DNA from: a bacterium
GTDB lineage: Bacteria > Myxococcota_A > UBA9160 > UBA6930
Reading direction: 5' to 3'
Length of the DNA: 60,790 nt
Assembly: GCA_024228115.1 (NCBI GenBank)
Contig: JAAETT010000073.1
Location: forward strand, 1-60,790
In this document: piece by piece, positions 1-7,559 of the stretch
Layout of the letters: each line of letters starts with the position of its first letter
Position numbering within the stretch: position 1 is the first letter of the stretch
The notes under the pieces: model-generated
Told to the model about the DNA's origin: nothing
What the model saw: the letters and a program-made list of their open reading frames with translations, nothing else
Database searches by the model: none
Position numbers and translations under genes: made by a program

Positions 1-66
1 CACTACCTCGCGGCTCTCGATCGCGAACTCGACACCGATCCGACCGACACCGATTCGCCGTTCTGA
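1..66 (+). CDS. 3' end of an unidentified gene (partial)
   Basis: An open frame enters from the left edge and stops at TGA 64-66. It encodes 21 residues (HYLAALDRELDTDPTDTDSPF), acidic and rich in Asp-Thr, as a flexible C-terminal tail would be. The piece is too short to identify. The following 67-287 holds no gene I can support. It contains a 53-codon ATG frame at 101-262 starting MIRFLRF that lacks a clear ribosome binding site. Confidence 0.35.
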   Translation, partial: HYLAALDRELDTDPTDTDSPF

Positions 67-287
67 CGAGAAACCAGCACTCGCGCGCGACCACGGCTAG
101 ATGATCAGATTTCTACGGTTTCTCGTGATCGCCAACACGATGGCCACCTTGTTCGAGATTTCCATCGCGGGATCGTGGCGCAGTATCGGCCCGGCGCGCC
201 AGTCCCGAGCCAGCATTGGTCCAAGCTGGCACTCTATACCCTGCGCAGTCGTGGTAGCCTGAACCATCCCCGTCCAGAGGTAGGGCC

Positions 288-1088
288 ATGGCGAATCGCC
301 GGGAATCCGCTCTCATCACCGGCGCTTCCGGTGGAATCGGCCTGGAGCTGGCTCACGTGTTTGCCGAGCATGGTTTCGACCTGATCGTCGTGGCCCGGCG
401 CGAGGCTCAGCTCCAGGCATTGGCTGAGTGCTGCCGAAAGGAGCATGGCGTCACGGTCCATGTCCTTCCGACGGATCTGCTCGCACCAGGTGCCTCGGCG
501 AAACTGGTCGAAGAGCTGGAGGAGGCTCGCCTCACGGTCGACGTGCTCGTGAACAACGCGGGTCTGATGGAACAAGGCGCATTCGCGGAGATCGGGCTCG
601 AACCCCAGGAGCGCCTCCTGCAATTGAATGTGGTGGTGCTCACGACACTGATCCGTCGCTTGCTGCCGGGCATGCTCGAGCGAGGCAGGGGCCGCATCCT
701 CAACGTGGCATCGACTTCGTCGTTTCAGCCGGTGCCGTCGATGGCGCTCTACGCAGCCAGCAAGGCGTTCGTGCTCTCACTCTCTGAGTCACTGTCCGAG
801 GAGCTGAAGGAAAGCGGTGTAACGGTCACGGCGCTTTGCCCCGGCATCACGAAGACCGATATGTACGACCGCTCGATGAGTGAGCACGAGATGACCCGCA
901 GCGTGCCGGGCTTCCTTCTTTCCGAGGTCGATGACGTCGCTCGGGAGGGTTATGCCGCCTGCATGGAGGGACGCGCAGTCGTGGTTCCGGGCGTCCCCAA
1001 CCGGTTGTTGGCGAGTGCGGTCCAGCTCTATCCCCGCTGGCTCGTGCGTTCGGTCGGGGGGTTCATCGGTCGGCGCTCGACGAAGTAG
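288..1088 (+). CDS. SDR family oxidoreductase
   Basis: Classical short-chain dehydrogenase of 266 residues. The cofactor loop TGASGGIG lies near residue 12, NNAG near residue 90, and the catalytic Ser and YAASK follow the strand ending NVAST. The closest general type is the DltE/YqjQ-like group acting on lipid-like or unknown alcohols and ketones. The ATG is preceded by AGGTAGGG, a good ribosome binding site. The C-terminus is basic (GRRSTK). The downstream enoyl-CoA hydratase gene faces it. The family assignment is firm and the substrate is unknown. Confidence 0.9.
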   Translation: MANRRESALITGASGGIGLELAHVFAEHGFDLIVVARREAQLQALAECCRKEHGVTVHVLPTDLLAPGASAKLVEELEEARLTVDVLVNNAGLMEQGAFAEIGLEPQERLLQLNVVVLTTLIRRLLPGMLERGRGRILNVASTSSFQPVPSMALYAASKAFVLSLSESLSEELKESGVTVTALCPGITKTDMYDRSMSEHEMTRSVPGFLLSEVDDVAREGYAACMEGRAVVVPGVPNRLLASAVQLYPRWLVRSVGGFIGRRSTK

Positions 1089-1131
1089 CGCGTCGCCTCA
1101 GGAGACGGCGCTTCCGCCGGAATCGAAATCC

Positions 1132-1905
1132 CTATTTCCCGTGGAAGACCGGTGTGCGCTTCTCGAAGAAGGCCATCATGGCCTCTCGCGTGTCCTTCGA
1201 AGCGCCTGTCACGCTCTGCGCCATGGCTTCGGCATGCAGGGCTTCGGACAGGCTGCCTGTCATGGCGCTGGTGAGCATGCGTTTGGAGAGTTGCAGCGCC
1301 AGAGGCGGGCCTTCGGCCAGCCGGTTTGCCCAGTCGTCGACGAACGCGTCCAGTTCCGCATCCGGTACCACGCGATTGACGATGCCGATCCGCTCCGCCT
1401 CTTCTGCACTGAGCATCTCGGCGAGCAGCGCGAGTTCCTTCGCTTTGTGCAGGCCGACGAGCCTGGGGAGCAACCACGAGCCGCCCAGATCGAGGGCGAG
1501 GCCGCGGCGCGCAAAGATCTCGCAAAAACGCGCGCTTTCGCCCGCCACGATCAGGTCGCAACCGAGAGCGAGATTCAGGCCGGCACCTACGGCAACCCCG
1601 TTCACCTTTGCGATGACAGGCTTGGGAATCTCGTGCAGGGCGAGCCCGACCCAGCCGTAGTACTGCATGCGATCGAGTTGATGCCAGTCGGCGTCTCCGT
1701 CCGGCGTAAGGTCCGCTCCCGCGCAGAACGCGCCCTCGGCCCCAGTCAGCACCATCACGCGGTCATCCTTGCTTTCTGCGACCTCGCGAAACGTCTCGCC
1801 GAGCTCGGCCCACATCGGCATGGAGATGGCATTCTTCTTCTCGGGGCGATTGAGGGTGACGGTGACGATCCCGTCCCCATTGCGTTCGACGATCAGCGTT
1901 TCCAA
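1132..1905 (-). CDS. enoyl-CoA hydratase/isomerase family protein
   Basis: Crotonase-fold protein of 257 residues if started at the TTG at 1905. That start has a perfect AGGAGG six bases upstream and gives METLIVERNG, the usual crotonase N-terminus; an upstream ATG at 1929 would add eight residues. Visible motifs are LNRPEKKNA, the oxyanion-hole segment GAFCAGADL, and GGSWLLPRLVG, where the second-half helix carries the catalytic acids in this family. It probably hydrates or isomerises an unsaturated acyl-CoA in beta-oxidation. The closing stretch ending EKRTPVFHGK is typical. The acyl substrate cannot be read from the sequence. Confidence 0.9.
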   Translation of the reverse strand: METLIVERNGDGIVTVTLNRPEKKNAISMPMWAELGETFREVAESKDDRVMVLTGAEGAFCAGADLTPDGDADWHQLDRMQYYGWVGLALHEIPKPVIAKVNGVAVGAGLNLALGCDLIVAGESARFCEIFARRGLALDLGGSWLLPRLVGLHKAKELALLAEMLSAEEAERIGIVNRVVPDAELDAFVDDWANRLAEGPPLALQLSKRMLTSAMTGSLSEALHAEAMAQSVTGASKDTREAMMAFFEKRTPVFHGK

Positions 1906-1967
1906 AGGGATCCTCCTACGGCCTTCCATGATCGCACGAGCGCGCCGCGCGCAACAGGGAGCTCCGA

Positions 1968-2441
1968 TCAGTCGTAACGGGAGCCTTCATGCCTCAGCCA
2001 GCCGTCTGCATGACGGCCGGCCGGGTCGTGATGGGTCCAGTGGACGACTCCGCCTCGTTCATTCCATTCGTACTCGCCCTTGAACAGGACGACATCGCCG
2101 CGGCGAAGATCCGGAATGCGAGGCGCGAGATCGATGTTGTGGGCGATCAAAACCGTCTGGCCTGAATCGAGTGCGAGCAGGAAACGCTGATGCCGCGAAC
2201 CCTTGTTGTCGTCTCGGAGCACCTTTTCCACCCGGCCTTCGCCGATCACCAGGATGTCGCTTCGGCCGGCACGGAAGGCATCGCCGATTACGTCGTAGGC
2301 GTCCATGCTGCGGCCAGGCGGCTCTGGGGAGGAACCCAGAACGCCGGAATCCCCCTGCGGCGTGCAACCCTGGGTGCGGTAGTAGGCTCCCAGGATCAAC
2401 AACAACAGGAAGACCGGGCGCAAATTGCGCAAGAGCTTCAT
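1968..2441 (-). CDS. DUF3465 domain-containing protein
   Basis: A 157-residue protein with one hydrophobic N-terminal segment (about residues 9-22), then a periplasmic domain. The domain carries the hallmark strings of DUF3465: LLALDSGQTVLIAHNIDLAP, RRGDVVLFKGEYEWN and VVHWTHHDPAGRH. The family is a small predicted OB-fold-like domain without a known reaction. The ATG at 2441 overlaps the TGA of the upstream SDR (ATGA), so the two are translationally coupled. An ATG four codons earlier is less likely. Confidence 0.82.
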   Translation of the reverse strand: MKLLRNLRPVFLLLLILGAYYRTQGCTPQGDSGVLGSSPEPPGRSMDAYDVIGDAFRAGRSDILVIGEGRVEKVLRDDNKGSRHQRFLLALDSGQTVLIAHNIDLAPRIPDLRRGDVVLFKGEYEWNERGGVVHWTHHDPAGRHADGWLRHEGSRYD

Positions 2442-3181
2442 CGGGTCTCCCACTCATTCGGCAGGCTGATGAGAACGTCAGCTGGCTGGCCAGATTCTCC
2501 GAACGCCAGCTCCAACAGCCGTTCAGCAATGAAGGCCGGCGTGTTGTAGCGGCCGTCGCGCTTCATCGCGAGGAACCTCGGCAGGTCGGGGAAGTCGGCT
2601 TCATCCGTGCTCCGAATCAAGGCCTGCATGTCGGTATCGATGACGCCCGGAGCCACCGAGAATGCACGAAGACCGTGGGCCCGCTCTTCGAGATCGATGC
2701 ATTCCGTCAAACGATCGACGGCGGCTTTGGCCGCGCAGTAGACGGACCAACCGGAGTAGGGCTTGCGGGCGGCACCCGAGGAGATGTTGACGAGGGTGCC
2801 GCCTCCTTCCCTCTCCCGAGCATGGCGAACGAAGGCCTGACAGCAGGCGAGGAGACCGAGCAGGTTGATCTCGACGTGGGTGTGCGCTTCCTCGAGATCG
2901 ACATCGCGCAACGGCGCGATGGGCGCGAGAACGCCCGCGTTGTTGATCCAGAGATCGATGCTCCCAAAGCGCGCAGCAGCATCCTTCGTGAAGCGGGCGA
3001 CGGCGTCGGTGTCGCGCACGTCGAATTCGGCCGACAGGACGCGTTCGCTGCTCGGCAGGATGGGAGCCGAGCGCGAACACAACGCCAGCCGAGCGCCCTC
3101 CGCGTGCAGCGCCTCGGCAAGGCCCGCTCCCAGGCCGCGGCTGGCTCCGGTGATCACGATGGTTCGCTCGGCGGCATCCAT
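2438..3181 (-). CDS. SDR family oxidoreductase
   Basis: Short-chain dehydrogenase of 247 residues. TGASRGLGAG sits near residue 12 for NAD(P) binding, NNAG near residue 90, then NISSG and the catalytic YCAAK. A dinucleotide-specificity Arg is seen after the second strand (LCSRS). The start lies only 17 bases from the divergent methyltransferase start, so their promoters must overlap the opposite genes. Its stop overlaps the DUF3465 start. The substrate is unknown. Confidence 0.9.
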   Translation of the reverse strand: MDAAERTIVITGASRGLGAGLAEALHAEGARLALCSRSAPILPSSERVLSAEFDVRDTDAVARFTKDAAARFGSIDLWINNAGVLAPIAPLRDVDLEEAHTHVEINLLGLLACCQAFVRHAREREGGGTLVNISSGAARKPYSGWSVYCAAKAAVDRLTECIDLEERAHGLRAFSVAPGVIDTDMQALIRSTDEADFPDLPRFLAMKRDGRYNTPAFIAERLLELAFGESGQPADVLISLPNEWETR

Positions 3182-3198
3182 GGGTCTACTCTAGCCGA

Positions 3199-3987
3199 GT
3201 GGAGCAGGCGGATCGGAACCGGCGGGGCGCGACGTTCGACCAGGTCGCGGCGCTCTACGATGAAGTCCGACCGGGCTATCCGGAAGCGCTCGTGGAGCGT
3301 GTGCTTCAACTGGCGGGCCTTTCCGAGCCAGGGCGAATTCTCGAGATCGGCTGCGGTCCGGCCAAAGCAACACTTCCCTTCGCACGACGCGGCCATCGGA
3401 TGGTCTGCCTCGAGCCTGGCGCTGAGCTTGCCGCCCTCGCCCGCGAGCGCACGAAGGCATTTCCAGCAGTCGAGATCGAGGAATCCCGGTTCGAAGACTA
3501 CGATCTTCCCGCGGAACCCTTCGACCTGTTGATCGCAGCCCAGTCCTGGCATTGGGTCGATCCGGAGCGAGGCGATACGAAAGCCGCGCAAGCCCTTCGG
3601 CCGGACGGCTTGATCGCGCTCTTCTGGAATCGCCCGCTGCCCGCTGAGAGCGCGCTTCACGAGGCTCTCGCCGCGGTCTATCGGGCGGAGGCACCGCAGC
3701 TCGAGAAGGTCGTCGCGGTAGGCGGCGAGGCGGCGACGCGCGAGCCGATCGACGAGCGGATCACGCGAACGAAGGCCTTCGGGCCCGCTCAGATCGAGAA
3801 CTTCCCGTGGCGTCAGGAGTATGGGACCGAGCAGTATCTCAAGCTGATGCAGACGCAATCCGGCCACCTCCTGCTGCCGGAGGCCAGTCGGCAGCGGCTC
3901 TGGGATGGGCTGGCGCGAGCAATCGAAGAGGCCGGCGGAAGGATCGCGGTCGATTACGAGGCGGTCTTGATCACGGCGAGACGTTGA
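3199..3987 (+). CDS. class I SAM-dependent methyltransferase
   Basis: A 262-residue methyltransferase of the Methyltransf_11 type. The N-terminal FDQVAALYDEVRPGYP is the usual lead-in. Motif I is ILEIGCGPAKAT (about residues 48-59), and the acidic end of strand 2 is VCLEPG. FDLLIAAQSWHWVDPE is the post-II/III segment typical of the ubiE/tam-like group. It starts at GTG without a strong ribosome binding site. The next gene starts two bases after its stop, so they form an operon. The methyl acceptor is unknown. Confidence 0.88.
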   Translation: MEQADRNRRGATFDQVAALYDEVRPGYPEALVERVLQLAGLSEPGRILEIGCGPAKATLPFARRGHRMVCLEPGAELAALARERTKAFPAVEIEESRFEDYDLPAEPFDLLIAAQSWHWVDPERGDTKAAQALRPDGLIALFWNRPLPAESALHEALAAVYRAEAPQLEKVVAVGGEAATREPIDERITRTKAFGPAQIENFPWRQEYGTEQYLKLMQTQSGHLLLPEASRQRLWDGLARAIEEAGGRIAVDYEAVLITARR

Positions 3988-3989
3988 AG

Positions 3990-4904
3990 ATGGGCGACGT
4001 GGCCGTTCTCGGCGTCGGCGCCATTGGGGGTGTGGCAGCGGCCCATCTCTGCGCCGCCGGTCGGTCGGTGGCCATGTTCAGTCGCAGCGCCCACGACGGT
4101 CCGGTAGCGGTGCAGACGCCATCGGGCCCACTGACGGCCTCTGGGCCGATTCTTGGTGCGGGCCGTGCGGTCGCCGCTCCTTCGGATCGCCCTTTTTCCT
4201 GGATCCTCCTCGCGACCAAGGCTCATCAAACCGGGGACGTGGGGCCATGGCTGCAGGGGATGATCGGCGCGAGAACGCGGGTGGCTGTCCTGCAGAACGG
4301 GGTCGAGCAGCGCGAGCGGGTCTCACCTTTCGTTGGCAACGCCCAGGTGCTTCCGGTGGTCGTCGATTGCCCTGCCGAGCGGCCGGCTCCGGGGTACATC
4401 CTTCAGCGCGGGCCCTTTCGGCTGGTCGTTGCCGACGACATGCTCGGGGAGGAGTTTGCAGGCTTGCTCGAGGGTTCTCCAGCCATCGTCGAGCGATCCG
4501 CCGATTTCGTCACCGCGCTCTGGCGCAAGCTATGCTTGAACGCCAGCTCCGGGGCGGTCACGGCGCTGACCGGTCGTGGGATGGGAGCCTTCCGCCAGTC
4601 CACGAACGCGGCCTGGGGTCGGGCCCTGGCAGCGGAAGCCATCCTGGTCGCGCGCGCCGAAGGTGCCAAGCTCGACCCGAAGCTTGCCGACGAGCTGATC
4701 GCGGCCTTTGCCGCCACGAATCCCGAACAACCAACTTCGATTCTATTGGATCGCCTGGCCGGAAGGCCTCTCGAGCACGACGCGCGAAATGCTGTCGTGG
4801 TTCGCATCGGCGCACGCCACGGAATTCCGACGCCGGTCAGCTCCGCCGCCGCGACCCTCCTCGCTGCGCTTTCCGACCGCCTGGAAGAGCGGCCTGCTCG
4901 CTAA
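3990..4904 (+). CDS. 2-dehydropantoate 2-reductase family protein
   Basis: A 304-residue ketopantoate reductase (PanE/ApbA) fold. The N-terminal Rossmann motif is VAVLGVGAIGGVAAAHLC, followed by KAHQTGDV and VLQNGVEQRERV. The C-terminal helical domain starts at LWRKLCLNASSGAVTALTGR, containing the Lys and Asn expected near the substrate. In panE these reduce ketopantoate with NADPH for pantothenate synthesis, but many paralogs act elsewhere. The ATG at 3990 follows the methyltransferase stop directly. The last 60 bases are part of a 61-bp duplication (second copy at 5184). It overlaps the opposing DUF6116 gene by four bases. Confidence 0.82.
   Translation: MGDVAVLGVGAIGGVAAAHLCAAGRSVAMFSRSAHDGPVAVQTPSGPLTASGPILGAGRAVAAPSDRPFSWILLATKAHQTGDVGPWLQGMIGARTRVAVLQNGVEQRERVSPFVGNAQVLPVVVDCPAERPAPGYILQRGPFRLVVADDMLGEEFAGLLEGSPAIVERSADFVTALWRKLCLNASSGAVTALTGRGMGAFRQSTNAAWGRALAAEAILVARAEGAKLDPKLADELIAAFAATNPEQPTSILLDRLAGRPLEHDARNAVVVRIGARHGIPTPVSSAAATLLAALSDRLEERPAR
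4827..4887 (+). repeat. 61-bp direct duplication, copy 1
   Basis: These 61 bases recur at 5184-5244 with four mismatches; the first 37 are identical. Copy 1 encodes the C-terminus of the ketopantoate-reductase-like protein ([20 protein letters not shown]). It is probably the original, because it lies in a conserved frame. Confidence 0.85.
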
Positions 4905-5110
4905 ACCTCGTCCGCTTCGCCCCGCTTCCGGTAGGCCCCTAGGAACAAGGTGCCGAGCGCCAAGAGCGCCTCGTCCACGAATGGGAGGGCATCCGGAATG
5001 ATCAGGTCGAGCACGAAGATGCCGGCCATGAGAAAGAAGAGCTGCGGATAACGAAGACGACGGGCAAACCGTACGATAAGAGCTCCTACACCGAGCCGTC
5101 CAGCCGACAT
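4901..5110 (-). CDS. DUF6116-like small membrane protein
   Basis: A 69-residue protein with a basic N-terminus (RFARRLRYPQLF) and one or two hydrophobic segments (LFFLMAGIFVLDLIIP and ALLALGTLFLGAY), ending RKRGEADEV. The pattern of FARRLRYPQLF, DLIIPD and PFVDE matches what I recall of DUF6116, a short inner-membrane protein family of unknown role. It converges on the preceding gene with a four-base overlap of stop codons and lies between the two copies of the 61-bp duplication. Confidence 0.7.
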   Translation of the reverse strand: MSAGRLGVGALIVRFARRLRYPQLFFLMAGIFVLDLIIPDALPFVDEALLALGTLFLGAYRKRGEADEV

Positions 5111-5183
5111 GCTTCCAGCCTACCATGATTCCAGTACCGAGAGCGGGCCTGGCAGAGGTGGCCAGGCCGGAAGGCAAGGGAAC

Positions 5184-5244
5184 CCGACGCCGGTCAGCTC
5201 CGCCGCCGCGACCCTCCTCGTCGGGCTTTCCGACCGCCTAGAAG
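5184..5244 (+). repeat. 61-bp direct duplication, copy 2
   Basis: Second copy of 4827-4887 (57 of 61 bases equal), 357 bases downstream in the same direction. On the minus strand it contains the stop and last codons of the GIY-YIG gene, so the tail of that protein (about [14 protein letters not shown]) derives from duplicated antisense sequence. Confidence 0.85.
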
Positions 5245-5472
5245 CGCGAGCTTCCGAGCGCGCGGGAAGCGCTTGATTTCGGCCTCCCGCTTCGAAGCCT
5301 CGGAACGCCCCGCGCACGCCTCCCGGTACACCATCTTCACCGGCAACCGCCCTCGCGTGTACCGCGCGCCCTTGCCTTGCTGGTGCGTTTCGAGCCGTCG
5401 GGTGAGATTGTTGGTGATTCCGGTATACAACGAACCGTCGCCGCAGCGCAGGATGTAGACCCACCAGTCCAC
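5194..5472 (-). CDS. GIY-YIG nuclease family protein
   Basis: A 92-residue single-domain GIY-YIG protein of the UPF0213/YhbQ type. Key positions are [20 protein letters not shown] (the GIY and YIG equivalents are VYI and YTG), [20 protein letters not shown] with the catalytic Arg, and [17 protein letters not shown] with the metal-binding Glu. Free-standing members are thought to act on DNA, but their role is poorly known. The start is taken at GTG 5472, 11 bases from the divergent LOG gene start; no ATG lies at the right place. Its 3' end lies in the 61-bp duplication. Confidence 0.82.
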   Translation of the reverse strand: MDWWVYILRCGDGSLYTGITNNLTRRLETHQQGKGARYTRGRLPVKMVYREACAGRSEASKREAEIKRFPRARKLALLGGRKARRGGSRRRS

Positions 5473-5483
5473 TGGCGCGCAGC

Positions 5484-6089
5484 ATGACACAGCGGGAGGG
5501 TTCCAGCATTTCAGCGCTCCGTCGCATCTGTGTGTTCTGTGGCTCGAGCCGCGGTTCCGAGCCGGGCTACGCGGACGCAGCCCGCCTTCTCGGCGAGGCG
5601 CTCGTGCGCCGCGGCCTGGGCCTCGTGTATGGCGGGGGCTGTGTCGGCTTGATGGGGATCGTCGCGGATACGGTTCTCGAGGGCGGCGGCGAGGTCGTCG
5701 GCGTGATTCCGCGTTCCCTGGCGCGGAAGGAGGTCGCCCACGAGGGGCTGACGGAGCTTCTCGTGGTCGAGAGCATGTTCGAGCGCAAGCAGCTGATGAT
5801 GGAGCGGGCGGATGCCTTCGTGAGCCTGCCCGGCGGCGTGGGCACGCTGGATGAACTCTTCGAAGTCCTGACGTGGGTGCAGCTCGGCGAGTTGGCAAAG
5901 CCGTCGGGGCTGCTCGAAGTGGATGGCTTCTACGCTGGGCTCGCCGGTTTCCTCGACGGGCTGGTCGAGAGGCGATTCCTGCGCCCGGAGCATCGCGGTC
6001 TGCTGCTTCATGCCGAGGAGCCGGACGCTCTGCTCGACCAGCTTGCGGCGTGGGAACCTCCGGCGATCGAGAAGTGGATCGACCGGTGA
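5484..6089 (+). CDS. LOG family protein (TIGR00730, Rossmann fold)
   Basis: A 201-residue LOG/TIGR00730 protein. [15 protein letters not shown] forms the first nucleotide loop, [10 protein letters not shown] follows, and [12 protein letters not shown] (around residue 115) is the family signature with the catalytic Glu. Upstream of it, [12 protein letters not shown] carries the conserved Arg. Homologs release the base from nucleoside 5'-monophosphates (cytokinin riboside 5'-monophosphate phosphoribohydrolase; PpnN-like proteins). The length is normal. Its stop overlaps the GTG start of the HAD gene (GTGA), so the two are cotranslated and may act on the same nucleotide pool. Confidence 0.93.
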   Translation: MTQREGSSISALRRICVFCGSSRGSEPGYADAARLLGEALVRRGLGLVYGGGCVGLMGIVADTVLEGGGEVVGVIPRSLARKEVAHEGLTELLVVESMFERKQLMMERADAFVSLPGGVGTLDELFEVLTWVQLGELAKPSGLLEVDGFYAGLAGFLDGLVERRFLRPEHRGLLLHAEEPDALLDQLAAWEPPAIEKWIDR

Positions 6090-6805
6090 GAACGAGGCCG
6101 CCCCGCGCACTGCTGCTCGATCTCGACGACACCATCCTCGTCTACGGGCCGCTGGCCGACGATGTCTGGAAGAGCGTGACGGACCATTTTGCTCCGCAGC
6201 TCGGGCTCGATGCCGAAATACTGCTTGCAGCAGTGGGCGAGGCAGCCGGCCGCTACTGGGCCCCGCCCGAGCGCAGTCGCCTGGGGCGGCATGATCTGCG
6301 CGGGGCGCGGCGCACGATCTGCCTGTGGGCCCTTCAGGCGCTCGGGCTGCCTCAGCCTGAACGCGGTGCGGCGATGGCGGATGCCTTTCACGACGAGCGC
6401 GAAGCCCGGGTGGAGCCGCTTCCGGGCGCCATGGACGCGCTCGAGCACTTCCGCACGCGAGGCATCCCCCTCGTGATGGTGACCAACGGTGGCCCGGAGC
6501 TGCAGCGCAGGAAGATCGAGCGGTTCCGGCTCGGCGCTTTCTTCGAGGCCATCCTGGTCGAGGGCGAGCTGGGTTTCGGCAAGCCGGATCCAAGGGTCTA
6601 CGGACAGGCTCTCGCGGAAGTGGATGTGGCACCAGGCGAGGCCTGGATGGTGGGCGACAATCTGACCGCCGATATCCAGGGAGCCCAATCGGCGGGTTTG
6701 CACGCCTGCTGGGTCGATGCTCCAGGTAAGGGCAGTGCCCAGATGAGCCGAATTCGGCCCACTGCGACCATCCAGGCTCTTGCAGAGCTGATGGACTGGG
6801 TCTAG
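6086..6805 (+). CDS. HAD family hydrolase
   Basis: A 239-residue haloacid dehalogenase-like hydrolase. Motif I is [10 protein letters not shown] with the nucleophile and acid Asp, motif II is VMVTNGG, the motif III Lys is in FGKPDPRVY, and motif IV is [14 protein letters not shown] helical cap lies between motifs I and II, making it subfamily I, similar to YjjG/pyrimidine 5'-nucleotidases or phosphoglycolate phosphatase-like enzymes. The start is the GTG inside the LOG stop. Together with LOG it may clear unwanted nucleotides; the exact substrate is not visible. Confidence 0.9.
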   Translation: MRTRPPRALLLDLDDTILVYGPLADDVWKSVTDHFAPQLGLDAEILLAAVGEAAGRYWAPPERSRLGRHDLRGARRTICLWALQALGLPQPERGAAMADAFHDEREARVEPLPGAMDALEHFRTRGIPLVMVTNGGPELQRRKIERFRLGAFFEAILVEGELGFGKPDPRVYGQALAEVDVAPGEAWMVGDNLTADIQGAQSAGLHACWVDAPGKGSAQMSRIRPTATIQALAELMDWV

Positions 6806-6812
6806 AATCCCC

Positions 6813-6849
6813 AAAATCCGAAACAGATTCGGATTTTGATTCGGATTTT
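6813..6849. promoter_or_regulatory. Three half-site operator array upstream of TetR gene (or terminator)
   Basis: A perfect 10-bp inverted repeat, AAAATCCGAA / TTCGGATTTT with a 5-base spacer, occupies 6813-6837. The right half-site is repeated directly at 6840-6849. This lies 51 bases before the TetR start and in an AT-rich spot, so autoregulation by that TetR is likely. The first pair could instead fold as a short terminator for the HAD gene. Confidence 0.55.
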
Positions 6850-6899
6850 CCTCCACAGATCGCGACGTCCCATCGCTGAATCTGATCGAAGGGGAAGCC

Positions 6900-7559
6900 A
6901 TGGCCCGATCCACAGCCCAGCCGCTCCAGAGCGTCAGCCGCCCGAAACAGGCGAGAAGCGAGCGAACCCTCCAGAGCATTCTCGAGGCAGCGGAAGAATT
7001 GATCGAGGAGAAGGGCCTGGCGGATTCCTCGATCCCCGAGATCGTGCGTCGCGCCGGCTCTTCGGTCGGCGGGTTCTACGCCCGTTTCAAGGACAAGAAC
7101 GAACTCTTGAGCGCGATCGAGGAGCGCTTCTTCCGCAGCATGTCAGCACTCGTCGACCAGCTGGCGGATGGTCAGCGCTGGACGGACACGGGCCTGCCGG
7201 AGATCGTGCAGGTCTGCGCATCCGAGTTGGTGCGCATCGCCCGGGAGCGCCGCAACCTGATCGCCGCGTTCCTGCAGCGGGTCACCGATGACCCGGACAC
7301 CCGCGCCGATGCCCTGCGTTTCCGCGCAAGCGTTTCCGAGCGCATCGGTCGGCTCGTGCTCTCGCGCTCCGAGCGCATCACCCATCCCCAGCCCGAGGTC
7401 GCGGTCGATCTCGGTGTCCAGTTTGCGTTCGCCCTCATGCTCCATCTGGTGCTGATGGGCGAAGTGCGTGCCGCAGGTCGTGTGCTCTCCGATCAAGAGC
7501 TTGCGACAGAGATATCCAGGAACTTCCTTTGTTATGTCGCGCCCCAGGAGTCCTCATGA
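6900..7559 (+). CDS. TetR/AcrR family transcriptional regulator
   Basis: A 219-residue regulator. Residues 20-66 form the TetR DNA-binding domain: RSERTLQSILEAAEELIEEKG, SIPEIVRRAGSSVGGFYARF, KDKNELLSAIEERF. The ligand-binding domain is unassigned. The start has GAAGGGGAAG upstream. Its stop overlaps the start of the ferritin-like gene (ATGA), so the regulator is probably encoded in the operon it controls through the half-sites at 6813-6849. The ligand is unknown. Confidence 0.93.
   Translation: MARSTAQPLQSVSRPKQARSERTLQSILEAAEELIEEKGLADSSIPEIVRRAGSSVGGFYARFKDKNELLSAIEERFFRSMSALVDQLADGQRWTDTGLPEIVQVCASELVRIARERRNLIAAFLQRVTDDPDTRADALRFRASVSERIGRLVLSRSERITHPQPEVAVDLGVQFAFALMLHLVLMGEVRAAGRVLSDQELATEISRNFLCYVAPQESS

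Noticed and set aside
101-262. 53-codon frame MIRFLRFLVIANTM... near the left edge
   Set aside because: No good ribosome binding site and no family recognised; kept only as part of the repeated-string finding.
931-1977. Long open frame of 348 codons on the plus strand
   Set aside because: It is the antisense of the enoyl-CoA hydratase gene and shows no family motif; high GC makes such frames common.
2171-3532. 453-codon plus-strand frame across SDR and methyltransferase genes
   Set aside because: Antisense of the SDR then out-of-frame with the methyltransferase; no recognisable protein.
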